Notes: generated by a model not told the origin, from the sequence alone. A stretch of 64,000 bases of DNA from Bacillota bacterium (GCA_009783985.1 WQVM01000002.1:1-64000); one strand, 5' to 3'. Counted from the stretch's first letter, positions 38,026 to 46,520 are shown. A program made the numbers and translations.

Positions 38026-39238
38026 CTCGCTCCTTTTGTTTATCGCTCCCGATATTATTCATCTCTGCCTCCTTTAATTTTGCTAAATATTCGCTAAAAG
38101 CGGTCATCGCTTCGCGTTCAATCAGTACGCCCATCTTTAAGCAATGTGTCAACATACCCGCTGTCATTTGCTTTTTCACTCTTTTTCTTATTGCGTTGCT
38201 TTTTGTGGCTTTTTGCTTGTTCTTAAATACCCTAGCCGTATTGATAATATAATTCCCTAGCCGTTTGTACACATCATCTAAAACCTTATCCGCCGTTAAA
38301 TACTTTTCCCAATACTTTTCGTCTACCTTTTGAGATATTAGTATTTTCTTTGTCCGCTCGTCATGTATTACCGCCGCATTACAAAACACATTAAACGCAT
38401 TATACAGCTTTTTGTCCGATTTAATTAATAGATCCGTTATACAGTTTATCCTTGGTCTAAGCGCTGTCATATTTTCACTTGCATAGGATAAGTGTCCCTC
38501 GGCAGGCAGCAGCGTTACAAGTTTGAGCATTTTTTCTTGTATTGCCGTTAAGTTTCTTTTCATGTTGCCCGTACTGAATAATACATTTTTTGCGATACTC
38601 GTCACACCCTTACGCGCTAATTTCAATTCACCGGTTATATCCGTTAAACATCTCTCAATATTTATCTTAAAGCGGGTTAGAATATTTTTATTGATTAGCC
38701 CGTTTGAAAACTGCGGTTCATTGTTTTTCCGCGCGGTATATCTTAACGGCTCATTCTCAAAGAATGAAAAATGGATATGCTTGTTAAATGTATTCTCATG
38801 AAGTCCCGCATACCATGTTATATTCTCAGCCTTGAGTCCCGCGCTCTTAAATAGCTTCGGAAGTTCCTTGTTCATTAGCCTTAACGCATCGGCATTATCC
38901 GTCATGTACTTATTGCCAAACTCGGTGGTAAAAGATATGACACCGTGCCAAATAACGCTTTTTGATGCTCGCAACTTTTTTCTCAGCTCTGTTTGTTGTT
39001 CCTTATCTAATTGTCCATCGCTATCATAAACACCGTGACTTTTCTCTTTATTTCCCGTATATGACACATAATCTATCTTTTGTTTTGACCCGTCATTAAC
39101 ATAACTGACATAATTGGACTTACCTCTACAAGAATAAAATTTACGCTTTTCTCCGTACTTCTCTCTTAAAGACGGTGTTATTTGGCTATCCTCATGCGGA
39201 GCGTATGCAAATCGCAATACAACATTGGGCGCACTCAT
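38006..39238 (-). CDS. MobL-type relaxase
   Basis: 410 residues. The N-terminal half has YVSYTGNKEKSHGVYD, SVIWHGVISFTTEFG and YAGLHENTFNKHIHFSFFE. The HxH of HIHF is a candidate metal site of an HUH relaxase, and the overall pattern is that of MobL/MobP relaxases in Clostridia. It should nick oriT and lead transfer of the strand. It overlaps the coupling-protein gene (20 nt) and the upstream accessory gene (4 nt), so all three are co-translated. Confidence 0.8.
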   Translation of the reverse strand: MSAPNVVLRFAYAPHEDSQITPSLREKYGEKRKFYSCRGKSNYVSYVNDGSKQKIDYVSYTGNKEKSHGVYDSDGQLDKEQQTELRKKLRASKSVIWHGVISFTTEFGNKYMTDNADALRLMNKELPKLFKSAGLKAENITWYAGLHENTFNKHIHFSFFENEPLRYTARKNNEPQFSNGLINKNILTRFKINIERCLTDITGELKLARKGVTSIAKNVLFSTGNMKRNLTAIQEKMLKLVTLLPAEGHLSYASENMTALRPRINCITDLLIKSDKKLYNAFNVFCNAAVIHDERTKKILISQKVDEKYWEKYLTADKVLDDVYKRLGNYIINTARVFKNKQKATKSNAIRKRVKKQMTAGMLTHCLKMGVLIEREAMTAFSEYLAKLKEAEMNNIGSDKQKERDEIEME

Positions 39239-39672
39239 TTATTTACGGACTTTGATGTAAGGCTAGCAAGTATTTTATTAAATCTTGCCGGCAGGTCATC
39301 GAAAAACCCGTCCTCTATTTTTTGCGGCATTACTTTTTCGCCGCCTGTTAAGGCAAGTAACATACGGTAACTTGCGGATAACAGCCTTTGAAACACCTCC
39401 TGATAAAGCTCCAAAGTCCTAAACCGCAATATTTCATACTCGGCTGTCTGTGTTACAATGTCCTTAATTTCCTTAATACATTGACCTACATCCGTGCCAA
39501 TCACTTCGCTTTTGTTTTCATTCACATAGCTTTCATACCCAAGTCTTAAAAGCGCGGTCAAAAATTCATTGTTGCTTTTGAATTGCTTTTGCTCCTTTTT
39601 TTGTAGTGCCTTAATCTTAGCTGCAAATTCAGAATCATAAAGCCTAAGCACTTGTGTAGCTTCATTACTCAT
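39235..39672 (-). CDS. Probable relaxosome accessory protein
   Basis: About 145 residues beginning MSNEATQVLRLYDSEFAAKI; a start four codons upstream is too close to the GGAGG site. The N-terminal part looks like a helical DNA-binding region (KSNNEFLTALLRLGYESY). The 4-nt overlap with the relaxase gene suggests a MobC-like partner. Assignment by context only. Confidence 0.55.
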   Translation of the reverse strand: MSNEATQVLRLYDSEFAAKIKALQKKEQKQFKSNNEFLTALLRLGYESYVNENKSEVIGTDVGQCIKEIKDIVTQTAEYEILRFRTLELYQEVFQRLLSASYRMLLALTGGEKVMPQKIEDGFFDDLPARFNKILASLTSKSVNK

Positions 39673-39997
39673 TTTCAATTGCATCCTCCTTTTTTGCCGT
39701 ATTGCATTGGTAAAAATTGCGACTTCTTATATTTCTCTTGCGTATATTGAGATAAGGATCACTTAACCCTAAAATCTCCCAGTCAATATATCGATGAGCA
39801 TATTCAGCTTTATAGTGAATAATAAATTTTTTTGCTATGTCCTTGCCCATCTTTTCGCCAGATAATAAGCTATACGCTTCAATAGGCTCAATGTCTAAAT
39901 CCTCTGCGAAGGCTAAAACTGTTTTACCGGCAAATGCAAGCACTTTATACATTACATCGGGTTTTACTACTAAAAACCCCGGTGGCTTATAATTCAT
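39665..39997 (-). CDS. Hypothetical protein with HTH-like segment
   Basis: 110 residues. The segment VLAFAEDLDIEPIEAYSLLSG, shortened here to its ends VLAFAEDL and EAYSLLSG, resembles an XRE-type helix-turn-helix. The C-terminal part is basic (NIRKRNIRSRNF). It overlaps the accessory gene at its 3' end and belongs to the mobilisation operon. Function unknown. Confidence 0.5.
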   Translation of the reverse strand: MNYKPPGFLVVKPDVMYKVLAFAGKTVLAFAEDLDIEPIEAYSLLSGEKMGKDIAKKFIIHYKAEYAHRYIDWEILGLSDPYLNIRKRNIRSRNFYQCNTAKKEDAIENE

Positions 39998-40080
39998 TTT
40001 CTTTACCTCGTTTAATGATGCTGTTGTGATTTAACCAGTTTTTAAGGTTAGCAACATCACTCTAAAAAAACACCCTCTAC

Positions 40081-40593
40081 TTAATAGCCAAGAACTCTGC
40101 TGTTTTGGTACCCACCCCTCTTTTTTAAAACAAACTTATTAATTACTCTTATCTGTACTTTTTTGATGATTTTACTTATAATGGGACGGCTTATGCCTAG
40201 TTCAGTTGCAATTTGTGCGTGAGTTTTGTTGTTAGCATAATACTCAACTGCTATTTTTCTTTGGTAGTCTGTTAATCCTAAAGAGAAATCTTTAAGTAGC
40301 GGCTTGTTTCTCTCTTGCTCTTGCTGTAATAAAATTTCTAAAGGGTCATGCTCATTTGAAATATATGAATAGGTTTCTTGATTCCGCTTGAGGGATTTTT
40401 TTTCCAAACTACCGCTTAAATTTTCTTGTTCCTCAATCTCCATAAGCATATCTAATGAAATATGTCTCCGTGTTTCCTTACGATATACTCTCCGCTCTTC
40501 CACACATAACTTTGCGTACTCTGTCGCAAATTCGTCCGTTACCTCTATTTCCTCTACACTACCATCCGCCATTTTGTACTTGATTGTTTTCAT
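40081..40593 (-). CDS. Sigma-70 region-4-like regulator
   Basis: 170 residues. The C-terminal HTH (LGLTDYQRKIAVEYYANN, then HAQIATELGISRPIISKII) matches sigma region 4. There is no region 2, so it is not a complete sigma factor. Such genes are common in clostridial ICEs and may direct or modulate transcription of transfer genes. It is a paralogue of the gene at 40674-41084 (both begin MKTI and share the EVTDE/EVSDE block). Confidence 0.7.
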   Translation of the reverse strand: MKTIKYKMADGSVEEIEVTDEFATEYAKLCVEERRVYRKETRRHISLDMLMEIEEQENLSGSLEKKSLKRNQETYSYISNEHDPLEILLQQEQERNKPLLKDFSLGLTDYQRKIAVEYYANNKTHAQIATELGISRPIISKIIKKVQIRVINKFVLKKRGGYQNSRVLGY

Positions 40594-40673
40594 TTTTATT
40601 TTTCTCCTACTTTTTTGATAAGTGCTTAAAGCGCTCTCATATAGCAGAGAAAAATTATAGGTTTGTTGACGGG

Positions 40674-41084
40674 TTAAACCAAATATTTTTTTATTTTTTC
40701 TTGGATTCTTTTTCGCATATGTGAAATGGCAGACTTATCCACTCCTAACTTAGTCGCAATGTCAGTAACGCTTATACCATTTTTAAGCATAATTACAAGC
40801 TGTCTCTGCTCTGGTGTTAATGATTGCAGCGCAGTTTTCAGTTTTGCCCTAAGCTCATTATGCTCCTCGCTTTGAACAAGTAAATACTCCGGATCAAACT
40901 CACTTGACCCTATTTCCTCGTCCCTATCGTTAAGTTTGTTAAGTTTGATGTGTCGGTAATATCTTTCTTTAGCCTCGTTCCGCCATTCTGCTCTACGAGC
41001 CTCGGCAATTACATCTGCCACTTCATCACTTACTTCTTGGGTGACTCTCTTACTCTCATGGTCAAAAAAATAAATTGTTTTCAT
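40674..41084 (-). CDS. Sigma-70 region-4-like regulator
   Basis: 136 residues. The N-terminal part FFDHESKRVTQEVSDEVADV parallels the neighbouring paralogue. The C-terminal HTH has LTPEQRQLVIMLKNGIS and DIATKLGVDKSAISHMR. It is separated from the lexA side by two tandem terminators and the structured RNA, so it needs its own promoter. It probably controls ICE genes. Confidence 0.7.
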   Translation of the reverse strand: MKTIYFFDHESKRVTQEVSDEVADVIAEARRAEWRNEAKERYYRHIKLNKLNDRDEEIGSSEFDPEYLLVQSEEHNELRAKLKTALQSLTPEQRQLVIMLKNGISVTDIATKLGVDKSAISHMRKRIQEKIKKYLV

Positions 41085-41146
41085 TTTTAACTCCTTTCCC
41101 GCTTTTTTGAAATTACGGAACAGGAGATAAAATGGGTAAACAAAAA

Positions 41147-41176
41147 GCCCGTTCCGTCAGAACCGACAGAACGGGC
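41147..41176 (-). terminator. Terminator T2
   Basis: GCCCGTTC / GAACGGGC stem with further partial pairing inside, followed on the minus strand by CTTTTTG. It is the second of two tandem terminators after the structured region. Confidence 0.8.
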
Positions 41177-41220
41177 ATCATAGTCTATAAATATTGAGTT
41201 TTTTCCTTGGATATAGAAAA

Positions 41221-41273
41221 ACCCTTGCTAGATAGACCAATGAAAAAATTCCATCGGTTTACCTAGCAAGGGT
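41221..41273 (-). terminator. Terminator T1, long hairpin
   Basis: An 11-bp stem ACCCTTGCTAG / CTAGCAAGGGT continues with a second paired block, and TTTTT follows on the minus strand. It closes the structured region upstream. Confidence 0.8.
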
Positions 41274-41274
41274 G

Positions 41275-41470
41275 TATTCGCCTAACTCAACCTTTCTCCG
41301 TTTAGGGCTTAATTATTTAATGTCTTTCGGACAACGCTATTTCTAACGCAAATCTCCCCGTAGTGGTTTGAGCCTCCTACTTGTTGAAACTAGCTCTCTT
41401 CCCAAGGTCAGATTCGCCGTCTTGACAACGGCTTGTATCTTGGGCGCAAACATATTCAGTTTTTCTTTTA
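41275..41470 (-). ncRNA. Unassigned structured RNA (or oriT) region
   Basis: About 200 nt without a gene but rich in nested hairpins on the minus strand: CCCAAG/CTTGGG enclosing GCCGT/ACGGC (41401-41444), GAGC/GCTC, CGTTA-GAAA-TAGCG with a GNRA loop, GTC-CGAAA-GAC, and CCTAA/TTAGG. It ends in terminator T1. TATAGT upstream could be a -10 box. It is either a stand-alone RNA or the transfer origin, being the largest intergenic space near the relaxase gene. It matches no RNA class that I can name. Confidence 0.45.
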
Positions 41471-41490
41471 CATTACTATACGGCTTTATT

Positions 41491-41676
41491 TTAGAGAAGA
41501 GGTATGTTCGGCAGACCGTCCGCCGCTTCTATCTCCTCAATCTTAACCCTTCCGCTCTTGTCCCTCTTTGCTTTCAGCCTTGCTCCGCAAAAGATGCATA
41601 GCAGTATTACACTGCTTGAGACATCAATGCTCATAGGCTGCTGCCTCGTACAACTTACACACACAATGTTTTTCAT
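41491..41676 (-). CDS. Small zinc-ribbon-like protein, 61 residues
   Basis: MKNIVCVSCTRQQ and LLCIFCGARLKAKRD supply two CxxC knuckles. A GAGGTGAG ribosome site overlaps the lexA stop, so it is coupled to lexA. The function is unknown; small zinc ribbons often modulate a partner regulator. Confidence 0.6.
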   Translation of the reverse strand: MKNIVCVSCTRQQPMSIDVSSSVILLCIFCGARLKAKRDKSGRVKIEEIEAADGLPNIPLL

Positions 41677-41680
41677 TTTC

Positions 41681-42295
41681 TCACCTCAAATCTTTTATTA
41701 CCTTTAATGCCACACCCTGTATGCGGCACTCCTTTACATATATATCTTCCATTGTACTGTTTTCGGGATGAAGGCATATCATCTGCCTTTTGTCATCACG
41801 ATAGTATCTCTTTAGTGTGTTTTCACCGTCTTCGGTTAGAGCAACTATGATTTGCCCGTCATCCGCCTCCTCTTGCTGCTTTACTAAAACCAAATCTCCG
41901 TCATCAATACCCGCCTCTATCATGCTTTCCCCCGATGCTCTTAAAAAGTAATAATTTCCTCGTCCTAAGAGTTCGGTAGATATTGTAATATAGCTGTCTA
42001 TATTCTCTTCTGCAAGCACAGGCGTTCCGCAAGCGATAGATCCGACTATAGGTATACACTTAGAACCGCACTTTGCTTTTTTTATTGCTGTTGTTACCGC
42101 TCCGCGACTCTTTCCCCCATCATACTCGATAATGCCCTCTTTCCCCATTAATTCTAGGTAGCGAACAACATTGCTTGCCGACATTTCCACAGCTTCTGCA
42201 AGCTCCCTTGCGCTCGGAGCTTGTCCTGTGTCAAAGAACCATTCATTGATAGCTCCTTCAATCTCCTCGAATTTTTCTCTGTTTATTGTTCTCAT
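41681..42295 (-). CDS. lexA: LexA-family repressor of the mobile element
   Basis: About 204 residues from MRTINREKFEEIEG; an ATG 12 codons upstream overlaps the operator-like palindrome and is less likely. The N-terminal winged helix has APSARELAEAVEMSASNVV. The S24 domain contains the cleavage site SIACGTPV (Cys-Gly rather than the usual Ala-Gly), the catalytic Ser in GESMIEAGIDDGD and Lys in NTLKRYY. RecA-stimulated self-cleavage would relieve repression after DNA damage. It probably controls the element rather than the whole SOS regulon (inference). Confidence 0.85.
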   Translation of the reverse strand: MRTINREKFEEIEGAINEWFFDTGQAPSARELAEAVEMSASNVVRYLELMGKEGIIEYDGGKSRGAVTTAIKKAKCGSKCIPIVGSIACGTPVLAEENIDSYITISTELLGRGNYYFLRASGESMIEAGIDDGDLVLVKQQEEADDGQIIVALTEDGENTLKRYYRDDKRQMICLHPENSTMEDIYVKECRIQGVALKVIKDLR

Positions 42296-42314
42296 ATCTA
42301 TCCAAATTCTAAAC

Positions 42315-42329
42315 GGCACAACTTGTGCC
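42315..42329. promoter_or_regulatory. Candidate operator of lexA
   Basis: Perfect 15-nt palindrome GGCACAA-C-TTGTGCC, located just downstream of the -10 box and before the preferred lexA start. Its position suits autorepression. It differs from the Bacillus SOS box (CGAACN4GTTCG). Confidence 0.5.
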
Positions 42330-42345
42330 ATATAGAATTATACCC

Positions 42346-42374
42346 ATAATACCATGTCTTAAAACCTATGTCAA
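42346..42374 (-). promoter_or_regulatory. Promoter of lexA
   Basis: TTGACA (42369-42374) and TATTAT (42346-42351) with 17-nt spacing on the minus strand. Confidence 0.75.
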
Positions 42375-42385
42375 CTAAAAAAAGA

Positions 42386-42405
42386 CAAGTATTAAAAAAT
42401 ACTTG
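42386..42405 (-). terminator. Terminator of the AbrB-like gene
   Basis: CAAGTATT / AATACTTG stem with a 4-nt loop followed by TCTTTTTTT on the minus strand. Confidence 0.75.
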
Positions 42406-42485
42406 CAATTTTTTTTGACGAATTTAGGAATTATCTTTTTTCTTATAAAGGTAATCTTATCAAGATGCTTTTGATATAAAACCCT

Positions 42486-42773
42486 CTACTCCTCTCTTCT
42501 TTTTGAGCTACGCACCAAGTCTTTAGCCATATTCATGATACGGTCTAATTCCTCTTTACTGTATTTGTCCATCATATCACCGTACTGCTCACGCATTCGC
42601 AAATGAATAATTTCGTCAAAATTGATAAGCTCTACTTTCCCTTCTGGGGTTATTATCATGCCAAGTTTATCCCCTGGCTTCAATCCGAGTGTATCGCATA
42701 TTTGCATCGGTACTGTAACTTGCCTCTTAGCGGTGAGTGTAGGCGCATAATATATTTCGGGGATTTTTTTCAT
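42486..42773 (-). CDS. AbrB/MazE-type (SpoVT-AbrB) transcription factor
   Basis: 95 residues. The N-terminal swapped-hairpin domain reads TAKRQVTVPMQICDTLGLKP and GDKLGMIITPEGKVELI; a helical charged C-terminus follows. The ATG has AAGGAG 9 nt upstream. Either a transition-state-type regulator or an antitoxin is possible; no toxin gene is adjacent, so a regulator is favoured. Confidence 0.8.
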   Translation of the reverse strand: MKKIPEIYYAPTLTAKRQVTVPMQICDTLGLKPGDKLGMIITPEGKVELINFDEIIHLRMREQYGDMMDKYSKEELDRIMNMAKDLVRSSKRREE

Positions 42774-42813
42774 TTTGCATTACTCCTTACTGCAAGCGTC
42801 ATTGCTCCTTACT

Positions 42814-42842
42814 AGTCTAACAAAATGCATAACGCCTGTCAA
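42814..42842 (-). promoter_or_regulatory. Promoter of the AbrB-like gene
   Basis: TTGACA (42837-42842) and TAGACT (42814-42819) with 17-nt spacing on the minus strand. Confidence 0.65.
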
Positions 42843-42887
42843 CTGATTTATAAGGCTGTTTGCAAAATCGCTAAAAATTTTTTTACC

Positions 42888-42943
42888 TAAAAAATCCCCG
42901 TAAGCTGAAACCTATTCAAACGGTTTTACTTACGAGGATTTTA
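42888..42943 (-). terminator. Terminator of the tail-fibre operon
   Basis: Arms 42888-42904 and 42929-42943 pair with one mismatch around CGTAAG/CTTACG. It is just past the stop of the last tail-cassette gene. Confidence 0.7.
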
Positions 42944-42949
42944 GAATAG

Positions 42950-43474
42950 TTACTCATTATATGTTATTGCTTGCGAATACGACTCGTAACCTTGCTGCGG
43001 ATTATTTTGAACTTTTGTTACCTCAGCTTCTTTTGATTTTTCTTCTGCTTGCTTTCTTGCCAACTCATGCTCTTTCATACGCTCGTCTATTCGGTTCTTG
43101 TAAAAAAGGTCAGTATCGTCATAATACTTAGCTACAAGTTTCTTGAAAGGCTTTGGGATACGGCTTTTGAGGGAGATTAAACAGCGGTCTAATGCTTCTA
43201 AAGAATTCTTCTTATAGATTTCTTTATTGAAAACTCCTGCCAAATGTTCCCACTCACCTGTTTCTTTCAGCTTGTCCACAAAGTTCTTATTGACCGTATT
43301 GATACTGTCGTCTATCCAAATATCTAGCCTTTTATTAAGCTCCTCTATAATTGGGTTGTTAATACGCTTACTCCACTTAAGTGCTTTTGACCTTATCCAT
43401 GTAATAGCTACAGTTGCAGCTACAGACAAACCACCTATCCCTAATGTCGTCAATAATGATTGCCATCTTAACAT
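42950..43474 (-). CDS. Holin-like or membrane-anchored phage protein
   Basis: 174 residues with one N-terminal membrane segment (LGIGGLSVAATVAITWI) and a long charged helical body (AKYYDDTDLFYKNRIDERMK), ending in a Gln-rich tail. This layout resembles the LLH-type phage holins. It is the last gene of the tail-fibre operon, where holins are often found, but no lysin follows. Assignment is weak. Confidence 0.45.
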   Translation of the reverse strand: MLRWQSLLTTLGIGGLSVAATVAITWIRSKALKWSKRINNPIIEELNKRLDIWIDDSINTVNKNFVDKLKETGEWEHLAGVFNKEIYKKNSLEALDRCLISLKSRIPKPFKKLVAKYYDDTDLFYKNRIDERMKEHELARKQAEEKSKEAEVTKVQNNPQQGYESYSQAITYNE

Positions 43475-43490
43475 ATTCTGCTTTTTCCTC

Positions 43491-43910
43491 CTAACCTCTC
43501 GGTGGTTTGCCCTCTAACTGTCTGAGCTCAGCATGTACTGCCCTAAATCTTGCCTTGCGTTCCTCTATATCTGGAATATTGATTCCCATTTGTAGCTGAA
43601 TAGCATCCTCACTATACGCCGTTAACTCTCGCCTTAATTCGGATATCCTTTTTGTCTGTGACATCAACACCGCTTGTTTTTGACGCTCTTTCTCAAAACC
43701 GTTATGACTCTTATCAAAATACAACCGACCATCTCTAAGAATATAGTTGAGGTAGTTATTATTAAAATGTGCTAGTTGCTCCTCAGCTGTTTTGCCACCT
43801 TCAATATTTTTTAGCACTATTACATGCTCAAATGTCGCCGAACTAGATTCTCTAACTTCGTGCCACTTACCCACATACCCATTGGTTAACTGAAAAGATA
43901 TTGTTATCAT
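43491..43910 (-). CDS. Hypothetical tail-operon protein, 139 residues
   Basis: The N-terminal part is a small beta-like region (ISFQLTNGYVGKWHEVRESS). The C-terminal part is a helical coiled coil (QTKRISELRRELTAYSED). The start overlaps the tail-fibre gene by ATGA. A tail-fibre accessory or assembly protein would fit the context; no family is recognised. Confidence 0.5.
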   Translation of the reverse strand: MITISFQLTNGYVGKWHEVRESSSATFEHVIVLKNIEGGKTAEEQLAHFNNNYLNYILRDGRLYFDKSHNGFEKERQKQAVLMSQTKRISELRRELTAYSEDAIQLQMGINIPDIEERKARFRAVHAELRQLEGKPPRG

Positions 43911-45700
43911 AGCTGTACCTGCCTCCTTATAGGTCTTGATGTTATGTTGTTGCTCCTAAATCTGCTGCCCTCAGACGCCAATTGTCCGATTATTCGATTA
44001 TGGGGACTTATCTGGTCACTAATTATACAGCCGCTTACAACATGAGTACCCGAAAAACCCAAGTTGATAGCCTCTACATTTGTGCTTGACACATTAAAGC
44101 CTTGAGCTGCCCCTATTGGAAATCTACAATTCTGTATTATATGATAAGTATCCCATGCCGAATTATTAGTCCTGTATCCACTAGCACCCCGACCATCAGC
44201 AGTCAAGCCAATGCCGTCGCAATTTACAAGCATAGCATTATGACAATGAAAACCGACGCCTAAACGACTTCCCATTCCCATGGCTATACCCGTGCCTATG
44301 CAACTAGCATATTCGCTTTCGTCACCATTAAAGCCATCTCCTCTAATGGTTGAGGTGTCATGACTACTTGCCGTCAATCCTATTCCCATTCCATTACAGT
44401 TAGTATATTTATTAGTCCGCCCACTAAACCCTCTGCCTGAATTATCTGAAGTGCTAGATGTCATAACTGTGATTTTTCCAATTCCAGTACAATTAAAATG
44501 GTTATTATTGTTGCCGTGAAACCCTGTAGCTCTCACAACTCCCATTGCCACTCCTTTGCAATATGAATAAGCATTATTATTGCCTCCAAAAGCTGTAGTA
44601 GAACTACCTGTCGTTGTAGTTGCAACCTCACAATTAAAATGCTTGTTGTTGTGTCCACTATATCCTCTACTTGCAGCTGATGTCGCTACTGTAACCCTAC
44701 AATCATAATATATATTGTCATTACCCATAAATCCTGTGCCTGACATAGACGATATTCCAGACTCCGAACTTATATTAACTGTACCCTTAGAAATTATAGT
44801 ATTATCCCCATAGAAAGCTGCGCCTCTTCCAGTAAATCTAAAATTAAGAGTTATTTTTATATTGGCTTTCTCATGACCAATAAAGCTTCCATTATTATAG
44901 ATTAGTACGCCATTATCCCCTCCATTAAAAATCTTTTGCGGAATTGTTGCATTACTCCAATCTATATAAAGTTTTCTATTGCCGCTATAATTTGCAATAC
45001 CAAAATCAAAATATCTCCAATCATTACTCCATGCACCTGTTCCTGCGATTGGTCTTTCAGTTATTCCCACAACACCATTAACCACAATCTTGAGTGATGC
45101 ATTATTATTTAATGCTCCCTCACCTGTAAGCGGAGCATTATAAAAATCCTTGCTCATTCTAGTCAATATTTCATTGTCATTGACTCCATTGCAATTGTAC
45201 ACAAAAGAAGCACCCGCACCAGCTGGCAACTTCTCTAGCGGCACTTGTCCATTCTCATCAAGTGTCGCTATTCCATTTGGTCGTCCAAACAAATGTGTTA
45301 CATCTCTACCATCTCTTCCGGGAGCACCTACTGGACCCTGTATCCCCTGTATGCCTTGCAGTCCAGTAGCTCCTCTAAGATCAGTAAATGCACCCCAAGC
45401 ACCATTAGCATTTTGAAATCTCAAACTTGTCCCATTCCATTCATGTTGTGGCGGATTTCCTTGAGGTCCCCTTAAATTACCGGCCGCTTTTCCGGTTTCA
45501 TTTGATGTCACTATCACTATATCTCCAATTGCCGCCATAACACCAAGCAACCTTACTGGCATCTTGCCGGTATTGACAACAGCATCGTCAATTCTCAACC
45601 CTTCAATATAGGATATGTTTTCCAATTCCTCATCTTTATTCCATGCAAAGAAATGTCGTCCTTTATCTCCTCTAACATGACCTAGTTTTATCTCTCTCAT
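43907..45700 (-). CDS. Phage tail fibre/spike with collagen-like and beta-helix repeats
   Basis: 597 residues. Residues 1-95 form a baseplate-attachment type domain. Residues about 95-135 carry a collagen-like stretch (LQGIQGIQGPVGAPGRDGRD). TLDENGQVPLEKLPAG is typical of phage fibres. From about 280 on, a repeat with the pattern GFxGxNNxxxNCxG recurs roughly eight times, which suggests a beta-helix. Likely a receptor-binding fibre. Confidence 0.75.
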   Translation of the reverse strand: MREIKLGHVRGDKGRHFFAWNKDEELENISYIEGLRIDDAVVNTGKMPVRLLGVMAAIGDIVIVTSNETGKAAGNLRGPQGNPPQHEWNGTSLRFQNANGAWGAFTDLRGATGLQGIQGIQGPVGAPGRDGRDVTHLFGRPNGIATLDENGQVPLEKLPAGAGASFVYNCNGVNDNEILTRMSKDFYNAPLTGEGALNNNASLKIVVNGVVGITERPIAGTGAWSNDWRYFDFGIANYSGNRKLYIDWSNATIPQKIFNGGDNGVLIYNNGSFIGHEKANIKITLNFRFTGRGAAFYGDNTIISKGTVNISSESGISSMSGTGFMGNDNIYYDCRVTVATSAASRGYSGHNNKHFNCEVATTTTGSSTTAFGGNNNAYSYCKGVAMGVVRATGFHGNNNNHFNCTGIGKITVMTSSTSDNSGRGFSGRTNKYTNCNGMGIGLTASSHDTSTIRGDGFNGDESEYASCIGTGIAMGMGSRLGVGFHCHNAMLVNCDGIGLTADGRGASGYRTNNSAWDTYHIIQNCRFPIGAAQGFNVSSTNVEAINLGFSGTHVVSGCIISDQISPHNRIIGQLASEGSRFRSNNITSRPIRRQVQL

Positions 45701-45719
45701 TGGTTTTACTCCTTTGAAT

Positions 45720-46487
45720 TTATCTTTTAATGTATACGCTTATAATTGTTTTTCCGTTTTGATTTGTTGATTCTTGAATATCAAACCTATAAGGACTTCC
45801 AAGCGGAACTTGATGATACAAAAACCCTTCATAATCTTTGAATATTAGCGTTACTAAAAACTCATCTGCTCTAAAAATATTGAATCTTGTTTCTCCGTCA
45901 TCTGAAATTGCTTCTTCAAACCTAATAGCTTCTATCGGACTATTATCATCCGGCATAGCTCTAAGTTGCCAAATACTTCTATTAGGCAAAGAGTTTTCTG
46001 ATTTTTCAGCTTCTATTATAACAATAGGTGCTCGTTCAATAGGTCTATCTCCTAAGTTCTCCCCATCTATTATTGTTTCAAGTTTACCCGTTCCTTTAAT
46101 GCTTATATCTATCTTAGCTACGCCTTCAGCACTCATATCTACACTTAGCGATTCAATAAACCCATTGCCCAAAAAATATGTGCTATCTTGACCGTTACGA
46201 ATACTATCAAATAGATGCAATTGAAGTCTTACCCTTTGCCCCAATTGTTGAGCGCGAAATAACTGTTCATGACCGCTATTCTCACCACTAAAAACAATTG
46301 TACCGCTGGCACTAGCACTCCAGCTTTGCTTTCCGGTATAAGCCTCTTTGTCTACTTTGCCTACTTTCGAAATCTCAATAACTTCGGTAGATTGCTCTAA
46401 GTTCCAGCCGCTTATGAAAGCAACGCTCTCATACCGACCCGTAAGTCCCGTAAGCGTTTTTAACGCTCCTGTTAATCCTGTATACAT
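45720..46487 (-). CDS. Phage major tail tube-like protein
   Basis: 255 residues. VEIEIS-like N-terminal strand region IEISKVGKVDKEAYTGKQSW, then SASASGTIVFSGE and HEQLFRAQQLGQRVRLQL, resemble tail tube proteins of the TP901-1 type. GFIESLSVDMSAEGVAKIDI matches the second half of that fold. It is out of the usual order (downstream of fibre genes), so a diverged or duplicated tube-like domain is possible. Confidence 0.5.
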   Translation of the reverse strand: MYTGLTGALKTLTGLTGRYESVAFISGWNLEQSTEVIEISKVGKVDKEAYTGKQSWSASASGTIVFSGENSGHEQLFRAQQLGQRVRLQLHLFDSIRNGQDSTYFLGNGFIESLSVDMSAEGVAKIDISIKGTGKLETIIDGENLGDRPIERAPIVIIEAEKSENSLPNRSIWQLRAMPDDNSPIEAIRFEEAISDDGETRFNIFRADEFLVTLIFKDYEGFLYHQVPLGSPYRFDIQESTNQNGKTIISVYIKR

Positions 46488-46520
46488 TTTGCCTCCTCTT
46501 TTTTGCTTGTTTGTTTATTA

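Larger units (their letters stand above)
7634..42842. mobile_element. ICE-like conjugative module nested in the composite element (boundaries approximate)
   Basis: From the second serine recombinase to the AbrB-like gene the minus strand carries a full mobility set. It holds a recombinase, primase, methyltransferases, a helicase-methylase, an ArdC-like protein, ParB-like, VirB4, VirB6-like, VirB2-like, VirD4, a relaxase and regulators. The left limit is taken from the truncated RCC1 gene. The right limit is a guess from the change to tail genes, and I found no att repeat pair. Confidence 0.55.

Noticed and set aside
41275-41470. Resemblance of GTTAGAAATAGC to a Cas9 tracrRNA element
   Set aside because: No cas genes and no repeat array are present; the match is short and likely chance.
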